Shown: piece by piece, positions 1 through 5,892 of the stretch
How the letters are laid out: each line of letters opens with the position of its first letter
Position numbering within the stretch: position 1 is the first letter of the stretch
Assembly: GCA_017412265.1 (NCBI GenBank)
Contig: JAFPYK010000074.1
Location: 1-6,671 of the forward strand
Direction of reading: 5' to 3'
Length of the DNA: 6,671 nucleotides
Source: Lachnospiraceae bacterium
GTDB taxonomy: Bacteria > Bacillota > Clostridia > Lachnospirales > Lachnospiraceae
Made by a program: the position numbers and the translations under genes
The notes under the pieces: model-generated
What the model was told of the DNA's origin: nothing
Databases searched by the model: none
What the model saw: the letters and a program-made list of their open reading frames with translations, nothing else

Positions 1-816
1 AACGTCAACTTCCACGTGGAGAAGGACGAAGCGAAACCCGGCGAGGTAGTGATGGAAGTCAAGAATCTGACAGTCGCTTCCAACCGCCATAACAACAACG
101 CAGTCAACGATGTCTCCTTCACGGTGCGCCGCGGTGAAATCGTCTGTATCGCAGGTATCGACGGCAACGGCCAGACAGAGCTTGCCTACGGCATCTCCGG
201 CCTGGAGCCCGTCAAGAGCGGAGAGATCCTCTTCAAGGGCGTGGACATCTCGAAGCTGCCGATCCGCAAGCGCAGCACCGGCGGCCTGTCCCACATCCCG
301 GAGGACCGTCATAAACACGGTCTGGTCCTGGATTATTCTCTGGAGAACAACCTGGTGCTTCAGCGGTATTTCGAGCCGGAGTTCACGACGAAGGCAGGCT
401 TCCTGCGCAAGGACAACATCCGCGCCTATGCGGAACGCCTGATCGAAGAGTACGATATCCGTTCCGGCCAGGGCCCGATCACGATTGCCAGGGCTATGTC
501 CGGCGGCAACCAGCAGAAAGCGATCATCGGCCGTGAGATCGACAAGAACCCGGATCTTCTGATCGCGGTTCAGCCGACCCGTGGCCTGGACGTCGGCGCG
601 ATCGAGTCTGTCCACAAGCAGCTGGTCGCACTTCGTGACGCAGGCAAAGCGGTTCTGCTGATTTCTCTGGAACTGGATGAAGTTATGGATGTATCCGACC
701 GTATTCTCGTCATGTATGAGGGTGAACTGGTCGGTCAGCTGGATCCGAAGAAGACGACGGTCGAGGAACTCGGTCTGTACATGGCCGGCGCCAAGAGAGA
801 TGAGGTGAAAGCATGA
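1..816 (+). CDS. Nucleoside ABC transporter ATP-binding protein (NupO/YufO type), C-terminal half, 5' end cut by window
   Basis: The frame is open from base 1, so the true start and the first ATPase domain lie upstream; the GTG at 16 is not a convincing start. What remains is the second ABC domain of a tandem-ATPase protein of the sugar/nucleoside (CUT2-like) class, which powers import through the two permeases that follow. Visible motifs are a degenerate Walker A, GIDGNGQTE (bases 154-180, Gln where Lys is usual), the ABC signature MSGGNQQK (496-519), a Walker B region LLIAVQP lacking the usual Asp-Glu (556-576), a D-loop GLDVGA, and an H-loop region LISLEL with no His. From family knowledge, the second domain of these transporters is commonly degenerate while the first hydrolyses ATP, so this is probably not gene decay. 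IPEDRHKHGL is also typical of the family. The stop overlaps the next start (ATGA), indicating translational coupling. Family assignment is firm; the exact nucleoside substrate is not shown. Confidence 0.93.
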   Translation, partial: NVNFHVEKDEAKPGEVVMEVKNLTVASNRHNNNAVNDVSFTVRRGEIVCIAGIDGNGQTELAYGISGLEPVKSGEILFKGVDISKLPIRKRSTGGLSHIPEDRHKHGLVLDYSLENNLVLQRYFEPEFTTKAGFLRKDNIRAYAERLIEEYDIRSGQGPITIARAMSGGNQQKAIIGREIDKNPDLLIAVQPTRGLDVGAIESVHKQLVALRDAGKAVLLISLELDEVMDVSDRILVMYEGELVGQLDPKKTTVEELGLYMAGAKRDEVKA

Positions 817-1952
817 AGAAGAAAAGCATTTTTGAAAGTGAAGGCTTCCAGTCTCTTGTAGCATCACTCATCTGTATTGTACTGGGCCTTCTGCTTGGCT
901 ACATTGTACTGCTTCTGATTAACCCCGCCGGCGCAGGCACTGCAATCATGGCAGTTATCAAGAACTTCCTGAACTACTCCAAGGCAGCTCTTCAGGCCAA
1001 GAACTTCGGTAACACCCTGGTCAAGACCGCACCCCTTCTGATGTGCGCGCTGTCCGTCCTGTTCTGCTACAAGGTCGGCCTGTTTAACATCGGTGCGGCC
1101 GGACAGTACGTCATCGGCGCCTGCATCAGCATCTATGCGGCTCTTGCATGGAACCTGCCCTGGTGGCTCTGCATTATTCTTGCCATCGCTGTCGGCTTCA
1201 TCTACGGCGCAATCGTCGGCCTGTTAAAGGCTTACTGCAACGTCAATGAAGTTATCTCCGGCATCATGCTTAACTGGATCGGCCTGTACATGACCAACAT
1301 GATCCTGACGGGCGTCAAGGAGTCGACCAGCCCTTACACGCTGCATCTGCGTTCGAACTCTCCCGGCTCGGTTCTTCCGACTCTGGGCCTGGACAAACTC
1401 TTCAGCAACAACGAGTATGTGTCTCTGGCGATTCCGCTTGCGATCCTGATCACGATCGCGATCAAGATCCTGCTGGACAAGACCAAATTCGGCTATGAGT
1501 TAAAGGCGACCGGCTACAACAAGAATGCAGCCAAATACGCCGGCATGGCAGAGAAGAGCAACATCATCGTTACGCTCGCCATCGGCGGCGCTCTGGCGGC
1601 ACTCGGCGGCGCTTTCCTGTACCTGACGGACTATGAGCTCTGGGAGTGTACCAGTTCCGCAGTTCCCGGCATGGGCTTCAACGGAATCGCGGCAGCCTTC
1701 CTGGGCGGCCTGAATCCGGTAGGAACGATCTTCTCGTCTTACTTCATTCAGCACATCACCACTGGCGGTGCCTATGTCGATAAGACGCATTATTCTTCTC
1801 AGATCTCGGATCTGATCTCCGCGCTGATTATTTATCTGTGCGGCTTCGTCGGATTCATGAAGCTTGTGATGAAGAGACGTATTGCGCAGAAGCAGGAGAG
1901 ATCTAAAGTCACGGGAGAAGTGATCGAGAACAAGGAAGGAGGTAAAAAATAA
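813..1952 (+). CDS. Nucleoside ABC transporter permease 1 (NupP/YufP type)
   Basis: This is an integral membrane permease of 379 residues, about the usual family length, belonging to the branched-chain-amino-acid/ribose-type permease superfamily. It should form the membrane channel together with the next gene product. Hydrophobic segments lie near residues 14-36, 70-87, 97-112, 117-138, 148-163, 204-221, 250-270, 290-310 and 334-352. Family hallmarks are FNIGAAGQYVIGA (91-103), the ATPase-coupling loop NEVISGIMLNWI (145-156) and TKFGYELKATGYNKNAAKYA (224-243). The C-terminal tail is charged and cytoplasmic (about 353-379). The start ATG overlaps the ATPase stop by four bases and is preceded by GAGGTGA (802-808) at about 7 bases. 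Its own end carries the ribosome binding site of the next gene (AAGGAGGT, 1936-1943). Nucleoside rather than sugar specificity is inferred from these motifs and from the downstream phosphorylase and kinase. Confidence 0.93.
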   Translation: MKKKSIFESEGFQSLVASLICIVLGLLLGYIVLLLINPAGAGTAIMAVIKNFLNYSKAALQAKNFGNTLVKTAPLLMCALSVLFCYKVGLFNIGAAGQYVIGACISIYAALAWNLPWWLCIILAIAVGFIYGAIVGLLKAYCNVNEVISGIMLNWIGLYMTNMILTGVKESTSPYTLHLRSNSPGSVLPTLGLDKLFSNNEYVSLAIPLAILITIAIKILLDKTKFGYELKATGYNKNAAKYAGMAEKSNIIVTLAIGGALAALGGAFLYLTDYELWECTSSAVPGMGFNGIAAAFLGGLNPVGTIFSSYFIQHITTGGAYVDKTHYSSQISDLISALIIYLCGFVGFMKLVMKRRIAQKQERSKVTGEVIENKEGGKK

Positions 1953-2893
1953 TGTTATTATTACTGCAGTATACGTTGATTTTCGCCTCCGTCTTACTTC
2001 TGGTTGCACTGGGCGGCTGCTATTCTGAGCATTCCGGTGTCATCAACCTCGGCCTGGAAGGTATCATGGTTATCGGTGCGCTGGGCGGCGCGCTGGTCAT
2101 GCGTTTCCTTCCTGCCACAATGAACGGCTTCCTGGTCGTTCTGCTGACTCTGCTCGGCGCTGTCGGATTCGGTGATCTGTATTCCGCGCTGCTTGCCGTG
2201 GCCTGCATCAACTTCAAGGCTGATCAGACCATCGTCGGTACCGCTCTGAACATCCTGGGTACGGCTCTTGCGACCGTGCTTGTCAAGGCAATCAACATGT
2301 CGATCAATCCGGATGATGTCTCTTCGACGATTCAGTATGTGGGCGCGAAGAGGAATTTCGTCGCTTCGATCGGCTCCTTCCAGTTCAACTGGTTCATGGT
2401 CATCGCAGTCATCGCCCTGATCGTTGCTTACGTAGTCCTCTACAAGACCAAATTCGGTCTTCGGCTGATGGCCTGCGGCGAGCATCCTCAGGCAGCTGCT
2501 TCGGTCGGTATCAATGTCTACAAGATGCGTTGGGCCGGCGTCCTGATCTCCGGTGTCTTCGGTTCCCTCGGCGGCATCAGCTACATCCTGGCCGGTGTTT
2601 CGGAGTGGAAGTTCGAAAACGGCGTGGCAGGCTTCGGTTTCCTGGCTCTGGCTGTTATGATCTTCGGTCAGTGGAAGCCCACCAGAATCGCACTGGCAGC
2701 CCTGTTATTCGGTCTGTTCCGTGCACTGTCCAATGTCTATATCGGCATCGGTTTCCTGGCAGCGCTCAACATCCCCAGCACGGTCTACAATATGCTTCCG
2801 TATATTATCTCCCTGTTGGTGCTTGCGCTTACTTCCAAGAATTCCAAAGCCCCGAAGGCAGAGGGTATTCCTTACGATCCCGGTATGCGTTGA
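1952..2893 (+). CDS. Nucleoside ABC transporter permease 2 (NupQ/YufQ type)
   Basis: This 313-residue integral membrane protein is the shorter partner permease of the transporter. The N-terminal hydrophobic helix (about 4-22) leads into the family signature SEHSGVINLGLEGIMVIGA (25-43). Further membrane segments lie near 58-86, 93-113, 145-164, 193-215, 226-240, 245-272 and 280-294. The coupling-loop equivalent is ADQTIVGTALNILG (90-103), and TKFGLRLMACGEHPQAAASV (166-185) matches the equivalent loop in the first permease, as expected for paralogues. The C-terminus, AEGIPYDPGMR, resembles the usual tail of the group. The ATG shares one base with the preceding TAA and sits 8 bases after a near-perfect AAGGAGGT (1936-1943), so the start is secure. 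A heterodimer with the preceding permease is expected. The solute-binding lipoprotein that should complete the system is not in the window and presumably lies upstream. Confidence 0.93.
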   Translation: MLLLLQYTLIFASVLLLVALGGCYSEHSGVINLGLEGIMVIGALGGALVMRFLPATMNGFLVVLLTLLGAVGFGDLYSALLAVACINFKADQTIVGTALNILGTALATVLVKAINMSINPDDVSSTIQYVGAKRNFVASIGSFQFNWFMVIAVIALIVAYVVLYKTKFGLRLMACGEHPQAAASVGINVYKMRWAGVLISGVFGSLGGISYILAGVSEWKFENGVAGFGFLALAVMIFGQWKPTRIALAALLFGLFRALSNVYIGIGFLAALNIPSTVYNMLPYIISLLVLALTSKNSKAPKAEGIPYDPGMR

Positions 2894-2904
2894 TCTGTTT
2901 TCTC

Positions 2905-2938
2905 AGAGTCCCCGCTTCTTTCGGGAAGCGGGGCTTCT
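2905..2938 (+). terminator. GC-rich hairpin between permease and phosphorylase genes (weak or partial terminator, or mRNA stability element)
   Basis: CCCCGCTTC (2910-2918) pairs perfectly with GAAGCGGGG (2925-2933). A T·G pair (2919/2924) closes a TTCG tetraloop (2920-2923). After one mismatch (2909/2934), four more weaker pairs extend the stem (2905-2908 with 2935-2938). The following sequence is only partly T-rich (CTTCTTGGCTT), so this is not a textbook intrinsic terminator. It probably reduces, rather than ends, transcription into the phosphorylase gene, or stabilises the transporter mRNA 3' end. No promoter is evident in the 67-base gap. Confidence 0.6.
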
Positions 2939-2947
2939 TGGCTTATG

Positions 2948-2957
2948 AGGAGGTGAT
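2948..2957 (+). promoter_or_regulatory. Unusually complete Shine-Dalgarno sequence for the phosphorylase gene
   Basis: AGGAGGTGAT matches the full anti-Shine-Dalgarno complement of bacterial 16S rRNA over ten bases. The GGAGG core (2949-2953) is 7 bases from the ATG at 2961, which fixes that start over the second in-frame ATG at 2967. Such a strong site directly after a hairpin suggests that translation of this gene is initiated independently of the permease gene. Confidence 0.85.
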
Positions 2958-2960
2958 TAC

Positions 2961-4262
2961 ATGAGAATGTATGATATCATCATGAAGAAGAGAAACGGTG
3001 AAGAGTTGACCGGTGAGGAGATCCGTTTCTTTGTTGACGGCTATACGTCCGGAGAGATCCCGGATTATCAGGCATCTGCCTTCTGTATGGCTGTGTTTTT
3101 CCAGGGGATGACTGACCGTGAGACCTATGAGCTGACGGATGCCATGGCGCATTCCGGCGATATGGTCGACCTGTCGCGGTTCGGCGACCTGTCTGCCGAC
3201 AAGCATTCGACCGGAGGCGTAGGAGATAAGACGAGCATGATTGTCATGCCGATCGTGGCTTCTCTCGGCGCTAAGGCTGCGAAAATGACCGGACGGGGCC
3301 TCGGGCACACCGGCGGAACGGTGGACAAGCTGGAGTCGATTCCCGGCTACGATATCGCTCTGGATTCCGAGGAATTTCTCGACCAGGTCGAGAAGATCGG
3401 CATTGCGCTGGTCGGCCAGTCCGGCAACCTGACACCTGCGGATAAGAAGCTCTATGCGCTTCGCGACGTGACGGCGACCGTCGAGTCGATTCCGCTGATT
3501 ACATCGAGCATCATGAGCAAGAAGCTTGCCGCCGGCTCCAAGAATATCGTCCTGGACGTCAAGGTCGGCTCCGGCGCGTTCATGAAGACGGTGGAGGATG
3601 CGACCGACCTGGCGGAGCACATGGTTTCCATCGGCAAGTACTGCGGGAGAAATGTCACCGCGGTTCTGACGAATATGGATGTGCCGCTTGGCCACAACAT
3701 CGGCAACGCTCTGGAAGTGAAGGAAGCGATGGCTGTGCTTCGCGGTGAGAGCCGCGGCGATCTCTATGAGGTCTGCATCGCCCTGGCTTCGTCGATTCTG
3801 TGCTCGGTATTCTCGATCTCCAGAGAAGAAGCAGAGAAGAGAGTGATCGGTGCGATCGACGACGGCTCTGCATTTGCGAAATTCCGCGAGTGGATCGGAA
3901 CGCAGGGCGGTGACGTTCGCTATCTGGACGATCCTTCTCTGTTCCCGGAGGCTGCTTATCAGCATGAGGTCCTTGCCCCCTGCGACGGCTATATTGAAGC
4001 CATGAACGCGGAGCAGATCGGACTGGTCAGCGTCCTTCTCGGTGCCGGACGTGAGACGAAGGAGGATGCCATCGACTACAGTGCGGGTATCATCCTGAAG
4101 AAGAAGGTCGGCGAGAAGGTCACGGCCGGAGAGCCGCTCTGTGTCCTCTACACCAACCGTGAATCGGTCATCGCAGAGGCTGAGAAGCGTTATCTGGCGG
4201 CCCTTCGCTTCGGTGCGGAAGAGCCTGCTCCGGAACCGCTGATCTACAAGATCATCTCATGA
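2961..4262 (+). CDS. pdp: Pyrimidine-nucleoside phosphorylase
   Basis: This cytoplasmic enzyme phosphorolyses uridine, deoxyuridine and thymidine to the free base plus ribose-1- or deoxyribose-1-phosphate. It belongs to nucleoside phosphorylase class II (thymidine phosphorylase/PyNP, glycosyltransferase family 3 fold). The 433 residues equal the usual PyNP length. Visible motifs are the phosphate-binding KHSTGGVGD (81-89), the family signature TGRGLGHTGGTVDKLE (110-125), and the base-binding residues R168, S183 and K187 in LRDVTATVES...SSIMSKK. These sit at the same numbering I recall for the Geobacillus enzyme. Layout is a small helical domain (about 1-65 plus 163-192), a central alpha/beta phosphate domain, and a C-terminal domain from about 335 with ILKKKVGEKVTAGEPLCVLY. 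A dimer is expected. Position 90 is Lys, where some characterised enzymes have Thr at the potassium site. The gene is also called deoA in enterobacteria, but broad PyNP specificity is more likely in Bacillota. It follows the importer and precedes uridine kinase in one salvage operon. Confidence 0.96.
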   Translation: MRMYDIIMKKRNGEELTGEEIRFFVDGYTSGEIPDYQASAFCMAVFFQGMTDRETYELTDAMAHSGDMVDLSRFGDLSADKHSTGGVGDKTSMIVMPIVASLGAKAAKMTGRGLGHTGGTVDKLESIPGYDIALDSEEFLDQVEKIGIALVGQSGNLTPADKKLYALRDVTATVESIPLITSSIMSKKLAAGSKNIVLDVKVGSGAFMKTVEDATDLAEHMVSIGKYCGRNVTAVLTNMDVPLGHNIGNALEVKEAMAVLRGESRGDLYEVCIALASSILCSVFSISREEAEKRVIGAIDDGSAFAKFREWIGTQGGDVRYLDDPSLFPEAAYQHEVLAPCDGYIEAMNAEQIGLVSVLLGAGRETKEDAIDYSAGIILKKKVGEKVTAGEPLCVLYTNRESVIAEAEKRYLAALRFGAEEPAPEPLIYKIIS

Positions 4263-4263
4263 C

Positions 4264-4270
4264 AAGGAGA
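4264..4270 (+). promoter_or_regulatory. Ribosome binding site that decides the uridine kinase start
   Basis: AAGGAGA lies two bases after the phosphorylase stop (4260-4262). It is 8 bases before the ATG at 4279, a normal spacing, but only 2 bases before the in-frame GTG at 4273. The ATG is therefore preferred and the two extra upstream codons (GTG, TGG) are rejected. Confidence 0.75.
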
Positions 4271-4278
4271 GGGTGTGG

Positions 4279-4893
4279 ATGGATAAAACACTGATTATCG
4301 GTATTGCCGGAGGTTCCGGCTCCGGGAAAAGCACGATTACGGAGATGATCCGCTCCAAATTCGAGGGCGATGTGACGGTCATCCGCCACGACGATTACTA
4401 CAAGGCGCAGCATGAGAAGACCATCGAAGAGAGGGCCAAGCAGAATTATGACGCGCCGGAAGCATTTGACACCGATCTGATGGCAGAGCACATCCATCTG
4501 CTGCGGCAGGGATTCTCCATCGACTGTCCGGTCTATGATTATACCATTCATGACCGGTCGGACCAGGTGCGACGCATCGAGCCCGCAAGAGTGATGATCA
4601 TCGACGGTATTCTGATTCTTGCAGAGCCGAAGCTCAGAGCATTGATGGACATCAAAATCTATGTGGACACCGACGCGGATCTTCGCATCCTTCGCAGAAT
4701 CCGCAGGGATGTGCGTGACCGCGGACGTTCACTGGAGTCTGTCATCGAACAGTATGTTTCAACGGTCAAGCCCATGCATGAGATGTATGTGGAACCCAGC
4801 AAACGCTATGCGGATATCATCATCCCCGAGGGCGGTCACAATATGGTCGCGATGGAGATGATCATGAACCGCGTGCGCAGCCATCTGAACTGA
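4279..4893 (+). CDS. udk: Uridine kinase (uridine/cytidine kinase)
   Basis: This cytoplasmic enzyme phosphorylates uridine or cytidine with a nucleoside triphosphate to UMP or CMP, retaining the ribose. At 204 residues from the ATG it has the usual family length. The P-loop GGSGSGKST is at 11-19. The catalytic Asp region RHDDYYK (36-42) places D38 and Y41 where human UCK2 has D62 and Y65. VYDYTIHDRS (85-94) supplies the base-specificity Tyr and His (Y86, H91). IIDGILIL (107-114) is the Walker-B-like strand, and the Arg-rich lid DLRILRRIRRDVRDRGR spans 134-150. KRYADIIIPEGG (175-186) is the characteristic C-terminal motif. One oddity is NYDAPEAFD (56-64), where the motif is usually N-Y/F-D-H-P, so a conserved His is Ala (A59). 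The gene starts 16 bases after the phosphorylase stop and ends just before a strong terminator, making it last in the salvage operon. A phosphoribulokinase-like relative is less likely given the uridine kinase motifs. Confidence 0.93.
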   Translation: MDKTLIIGIAGGSGSGKSTITEMIRSKFEGDVTVIRHDDYYKAQHEKTIEERAKQNYDAPEAFDTDLMAEHIHLLRQGFSIDCPVYDYTIHDRSDQVRRIEPARVMIIDGILILAEPKLRALMDIKIYVDTDADLRILRRIRRDVRDRGRSLESVIEQYVSTVKPMHEMYVEPSKRYADIIIPEGGHNMVAMEMIMNRVRSHLN

Positions 4894-4903
4894 GATGTAT
4901 AAG

Positions 4904-4946
4904 ACAAGCGGGAGACTGAGATACCTTAGTTTCCCGCTTGTTTTTT
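4904..4946 (+). terminator. Strong intrinsic terminator of the nucleoside salvage operon
   Basis: Bases 4904-4920 pair with 4925-4941 to give a 17-bp stem with only two G·T pairs (4914/4931 and 4918/4927) and an ATAC loop (4921-4924). The GC-rich core AAGCGGG/CCCGCTT sits near the base of the stem. A run of six T (4941-4946) follows at once. It begins 11 bases after the uridine kinase stop and separates that operon from the transketolase promoter. The flanking A residues (4901-4902) and the T run could also give some termination on the opposite strand, but the T tract clearly favours the + direction. Confidence 0.93.
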
Positions 4947-4953
4947 ACAGATT

Positions 4954-4969
4954 GCGTTAACGTTTTCGC
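4954..4969 (+). promoter_or_regulatory. Candidate operator, LacI-family-like quasi-palindrome upstream of the transketolase promoter
   Basis: GCGTTAACGTTTTCGC is a 16-base inverted repeat centred on a CG step, with 6 of 8 positions paired (mismatches at 4957/4966 and 4958/4965). A central CpG in a 14-20 base palindrome is typical of LacI/GalR-family operators. It lies about 10 bases upstream of the predicted -35. It overlaps a perfect 8-base palindrome CGTTAACG (4955-4962). It does not fit the CcpA cre consensus well. No regulator gene is in the window, so binding is an inference. Confidence 0.35.
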
Positions 4970-4978
4970 CTTTTTCTA

Positions 4979-5006
4979 TTGTAAAAGATTGTGGTTCTGA
5001 TATAAT
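4979..5006 (+). promoter_or_regulatory. Sigma-A-type promoter for the transketolase operon, extended -10
   Basis: A perfect -10 TATAAT (5001-5006) is preceded by the extended-10 TG (4998-4999). A -35-like TTGTAA (4979-4984, 4 of 6 to consensus) lies 16 bases upstream of the -10. The predicted start of transcription is near 5013, giving a leader of roughly 57 bases. The region is much more A+T-rich than the surrounding genes and follows directly after the terminator, as expected for the start of a new transcription unit. Confidence 0.8.
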
Positions 5007-5016
5007 GAATTTATCT

Positions 5017-5039
5017 AGGTGAAATTTGCCATTTCATCT
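5017..5039 (+). repeat. Inverted repeat at the start of the transketolase leader (possible operator or 5' hairpin)
   Basis: AGGTGAAAT (5017-5025) pairs with ATTTCATCT (5031-5039) around the five-base centre TTGCC, with one G·T pair (5019/5037). It falls at about +5 to +27 of the predicted transcript. It could be a repressor site blocking the promoter or a modest RNA hairpin at the mRNA 5' end. It has no T run and so is not a terminator. It stops 14 bases before the ribosome binding site AAGGAGA (5054-5060), so it would not directly hide it. Confidence 0.45.
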
Positions 5040-5069
5040 TAATGATTCAACGGAAGGAGAGTTTTCGGC

Positions 5070-5888
5070 ATGGCAAATGTGAAATTGCTTGAAGAGAAAG
5101 CAAAAGAGATTAGAAAATTAACTCTGAGATGCATCGGTTCTCTGGGAATCGGTCACATCGGCGGTTCTATGTCGATCTGCGATCTGCTGTCTGTTCTGTA
5201 CTATGACAAGATGAACGTAGATCCGAAGAATCCCCAGTGGGCAGACAGAGATCGTCTGGTTGTATCGAAGGGTCACGGCGGCCCGGCAGTCTATGCTGCA
5301 CTTGCTGCCAAGGGGTTCATTCCGGTGGAAGAGCTGGATACGCTCAACAAGCCGCACACCAATCTTCCCAGCCATTGCGATAAGAATCGCACGCCCGGTA
5401 TCGATATGACGACCGGTTCCCTCGGTCAGGGTTTTGCAGTTGCAGTCGGCATGGCTACCGCAGCCAAGATGGATAAGAAGCCTCTCACGGTTTATACCAT
5501 TGTCGGAGACGGTGAGTGTCAGGAAGGCCAGATCTGGGAGTCCGCTCTGTATGCGGGTAACCGTGGTCTGGACAATCTGATTGCCTTTGTTGATTACAAC
5601 AAGATGCAGGTTGACGGATTACTGGAGAACATCTCCGATCTGTATCCGTTAGATGACAAGTGGAAATCCTTCAACTGGTTCGTACAGGTGATCGACGGTC
5701 ATGATGTCAACGCCATCAGCCGCGCCATCGACAACGCCTCCAAGGTGAAGAGACCTTCTGTGATCATCATGCATACCATCAAGGGTAAAGGCGCAGATTT
5801 CTGCGAGAATCAGCCCAGCAACCACTGCCGTCCTGTCAGCGAGGATGAGTGGAAGGGTGCAGTTGCTGCATTAGATAAGGAGGACTGA
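5070..5888 (+). CDS. Transketolase, N-terminal (thiamine-pyrophosphate-binding) subunit
   Basis: This is the thiamine-diphosphate-binding half of a split transketolase, a cytoplasmic enzyme that moves two-carbon ketol units between sugar phosphates in the non-oxidative pentose phosphate pathway. The 272 residues are typical of the separate N subunit. The cofactor and metal motif runs from GDGECQEG (146-153) to N177 in DYNKMQ. Conserved histidines match those of single-chain transketolases: H29 in GHIGGS, H69 in SKGHGG, H102 in LPSHCD and H252 near the C-terminus. TTGSLGQG (114-121) and IKGKG (237-241) are also present. The ATG at 5070 follows AAGGAGA (5054-5060) at good spacing and is first in its own transcription unit. 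The first codons are A-rich, unlike the G+C-rich body, which commonly helps initiation. It must pair with the next gene product to be active. Relatives acting on other sugars (for example apulose-4-phosphate or sulfo-sugar transketolases) are also split, so the exact substrate is not certain. Confidence 0.92.
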   Translation: MANVKLLEEKAKEIRKLTLRCIGSLGIGHIGGSMSICDLLSVLYYDKMNVDPKNPQWADRDRLVVSKGHGGPAVYAALAAKGFIPVEELDTLNKPHTNLPSHCDKNRTPGIDMTTGSLGQGFAVAVGMATAAKMDKKPLTVYTIVGDGECQEGQIWESALYAGNRGLDNLIAFVDYNKMQVDGLLENISDLYPLDDKWKSFNWFVQVIDGHDVNAISRAIDNASKVKRPSVIIMHTIKGKGADFCENQPSNHCRPVSEDEWKGAVAALDKED

Positions 5889-5892
5889 GACC

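Noticed and set aside
1500..2009. Minus-strand open frame opposite the end of permease 1 and the start of permease 2.
   Set aside because: It spans two well-supported, coupled genes on the other strand; the product has no recognisable motif and no ribosome binding site was evident.
2530..2964. Plus-strand open frame overlapping the end of permease 2 in another frame and crossing the hairpin region.
   Set aside because: The translation is Arg/Pro/Ser-rich and lacks membrane or domain features; it overlaps a clear permease and the ribosome binding site of the next gene.
2943..3965. Long open frame (about 340 codons) on the minus strand opposite the phosphorylase gene.
   Set aside because: It lies almost entirely antisense to a gene with clear phosphorylase motifs, its translation is rich in Arg/His/Asp with no recognisable domain, and such shadows are common in G+C-rich third-position coding sequence.
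4273..4278. In-frame GTG start two codons upstream for uridine kinase.
   Set aside because: It is only about 2 bases from the Shine-Dalgarno sequence, whereas the ATG at 4279 is at normal spacing and gives the usual N-terminus.
4954..4969. CcpA catabolite-response element before the transketolase operon.
   Set aside because: The sequence has the central CG and palindromic character but does not match the TGNAANCG half-site arrangement; kept only as an unspecified LacI-type candidate.
4894..5069. Riboswitch or small RNA (for example a thiamine-sensing leader) before the transketolase genes.
   Set aside because: The leader after the predicted start is only about 57 bases with one small hairpin; no conserved thiamine-pyrophosphate riboswitch core was seen and the space is too short.
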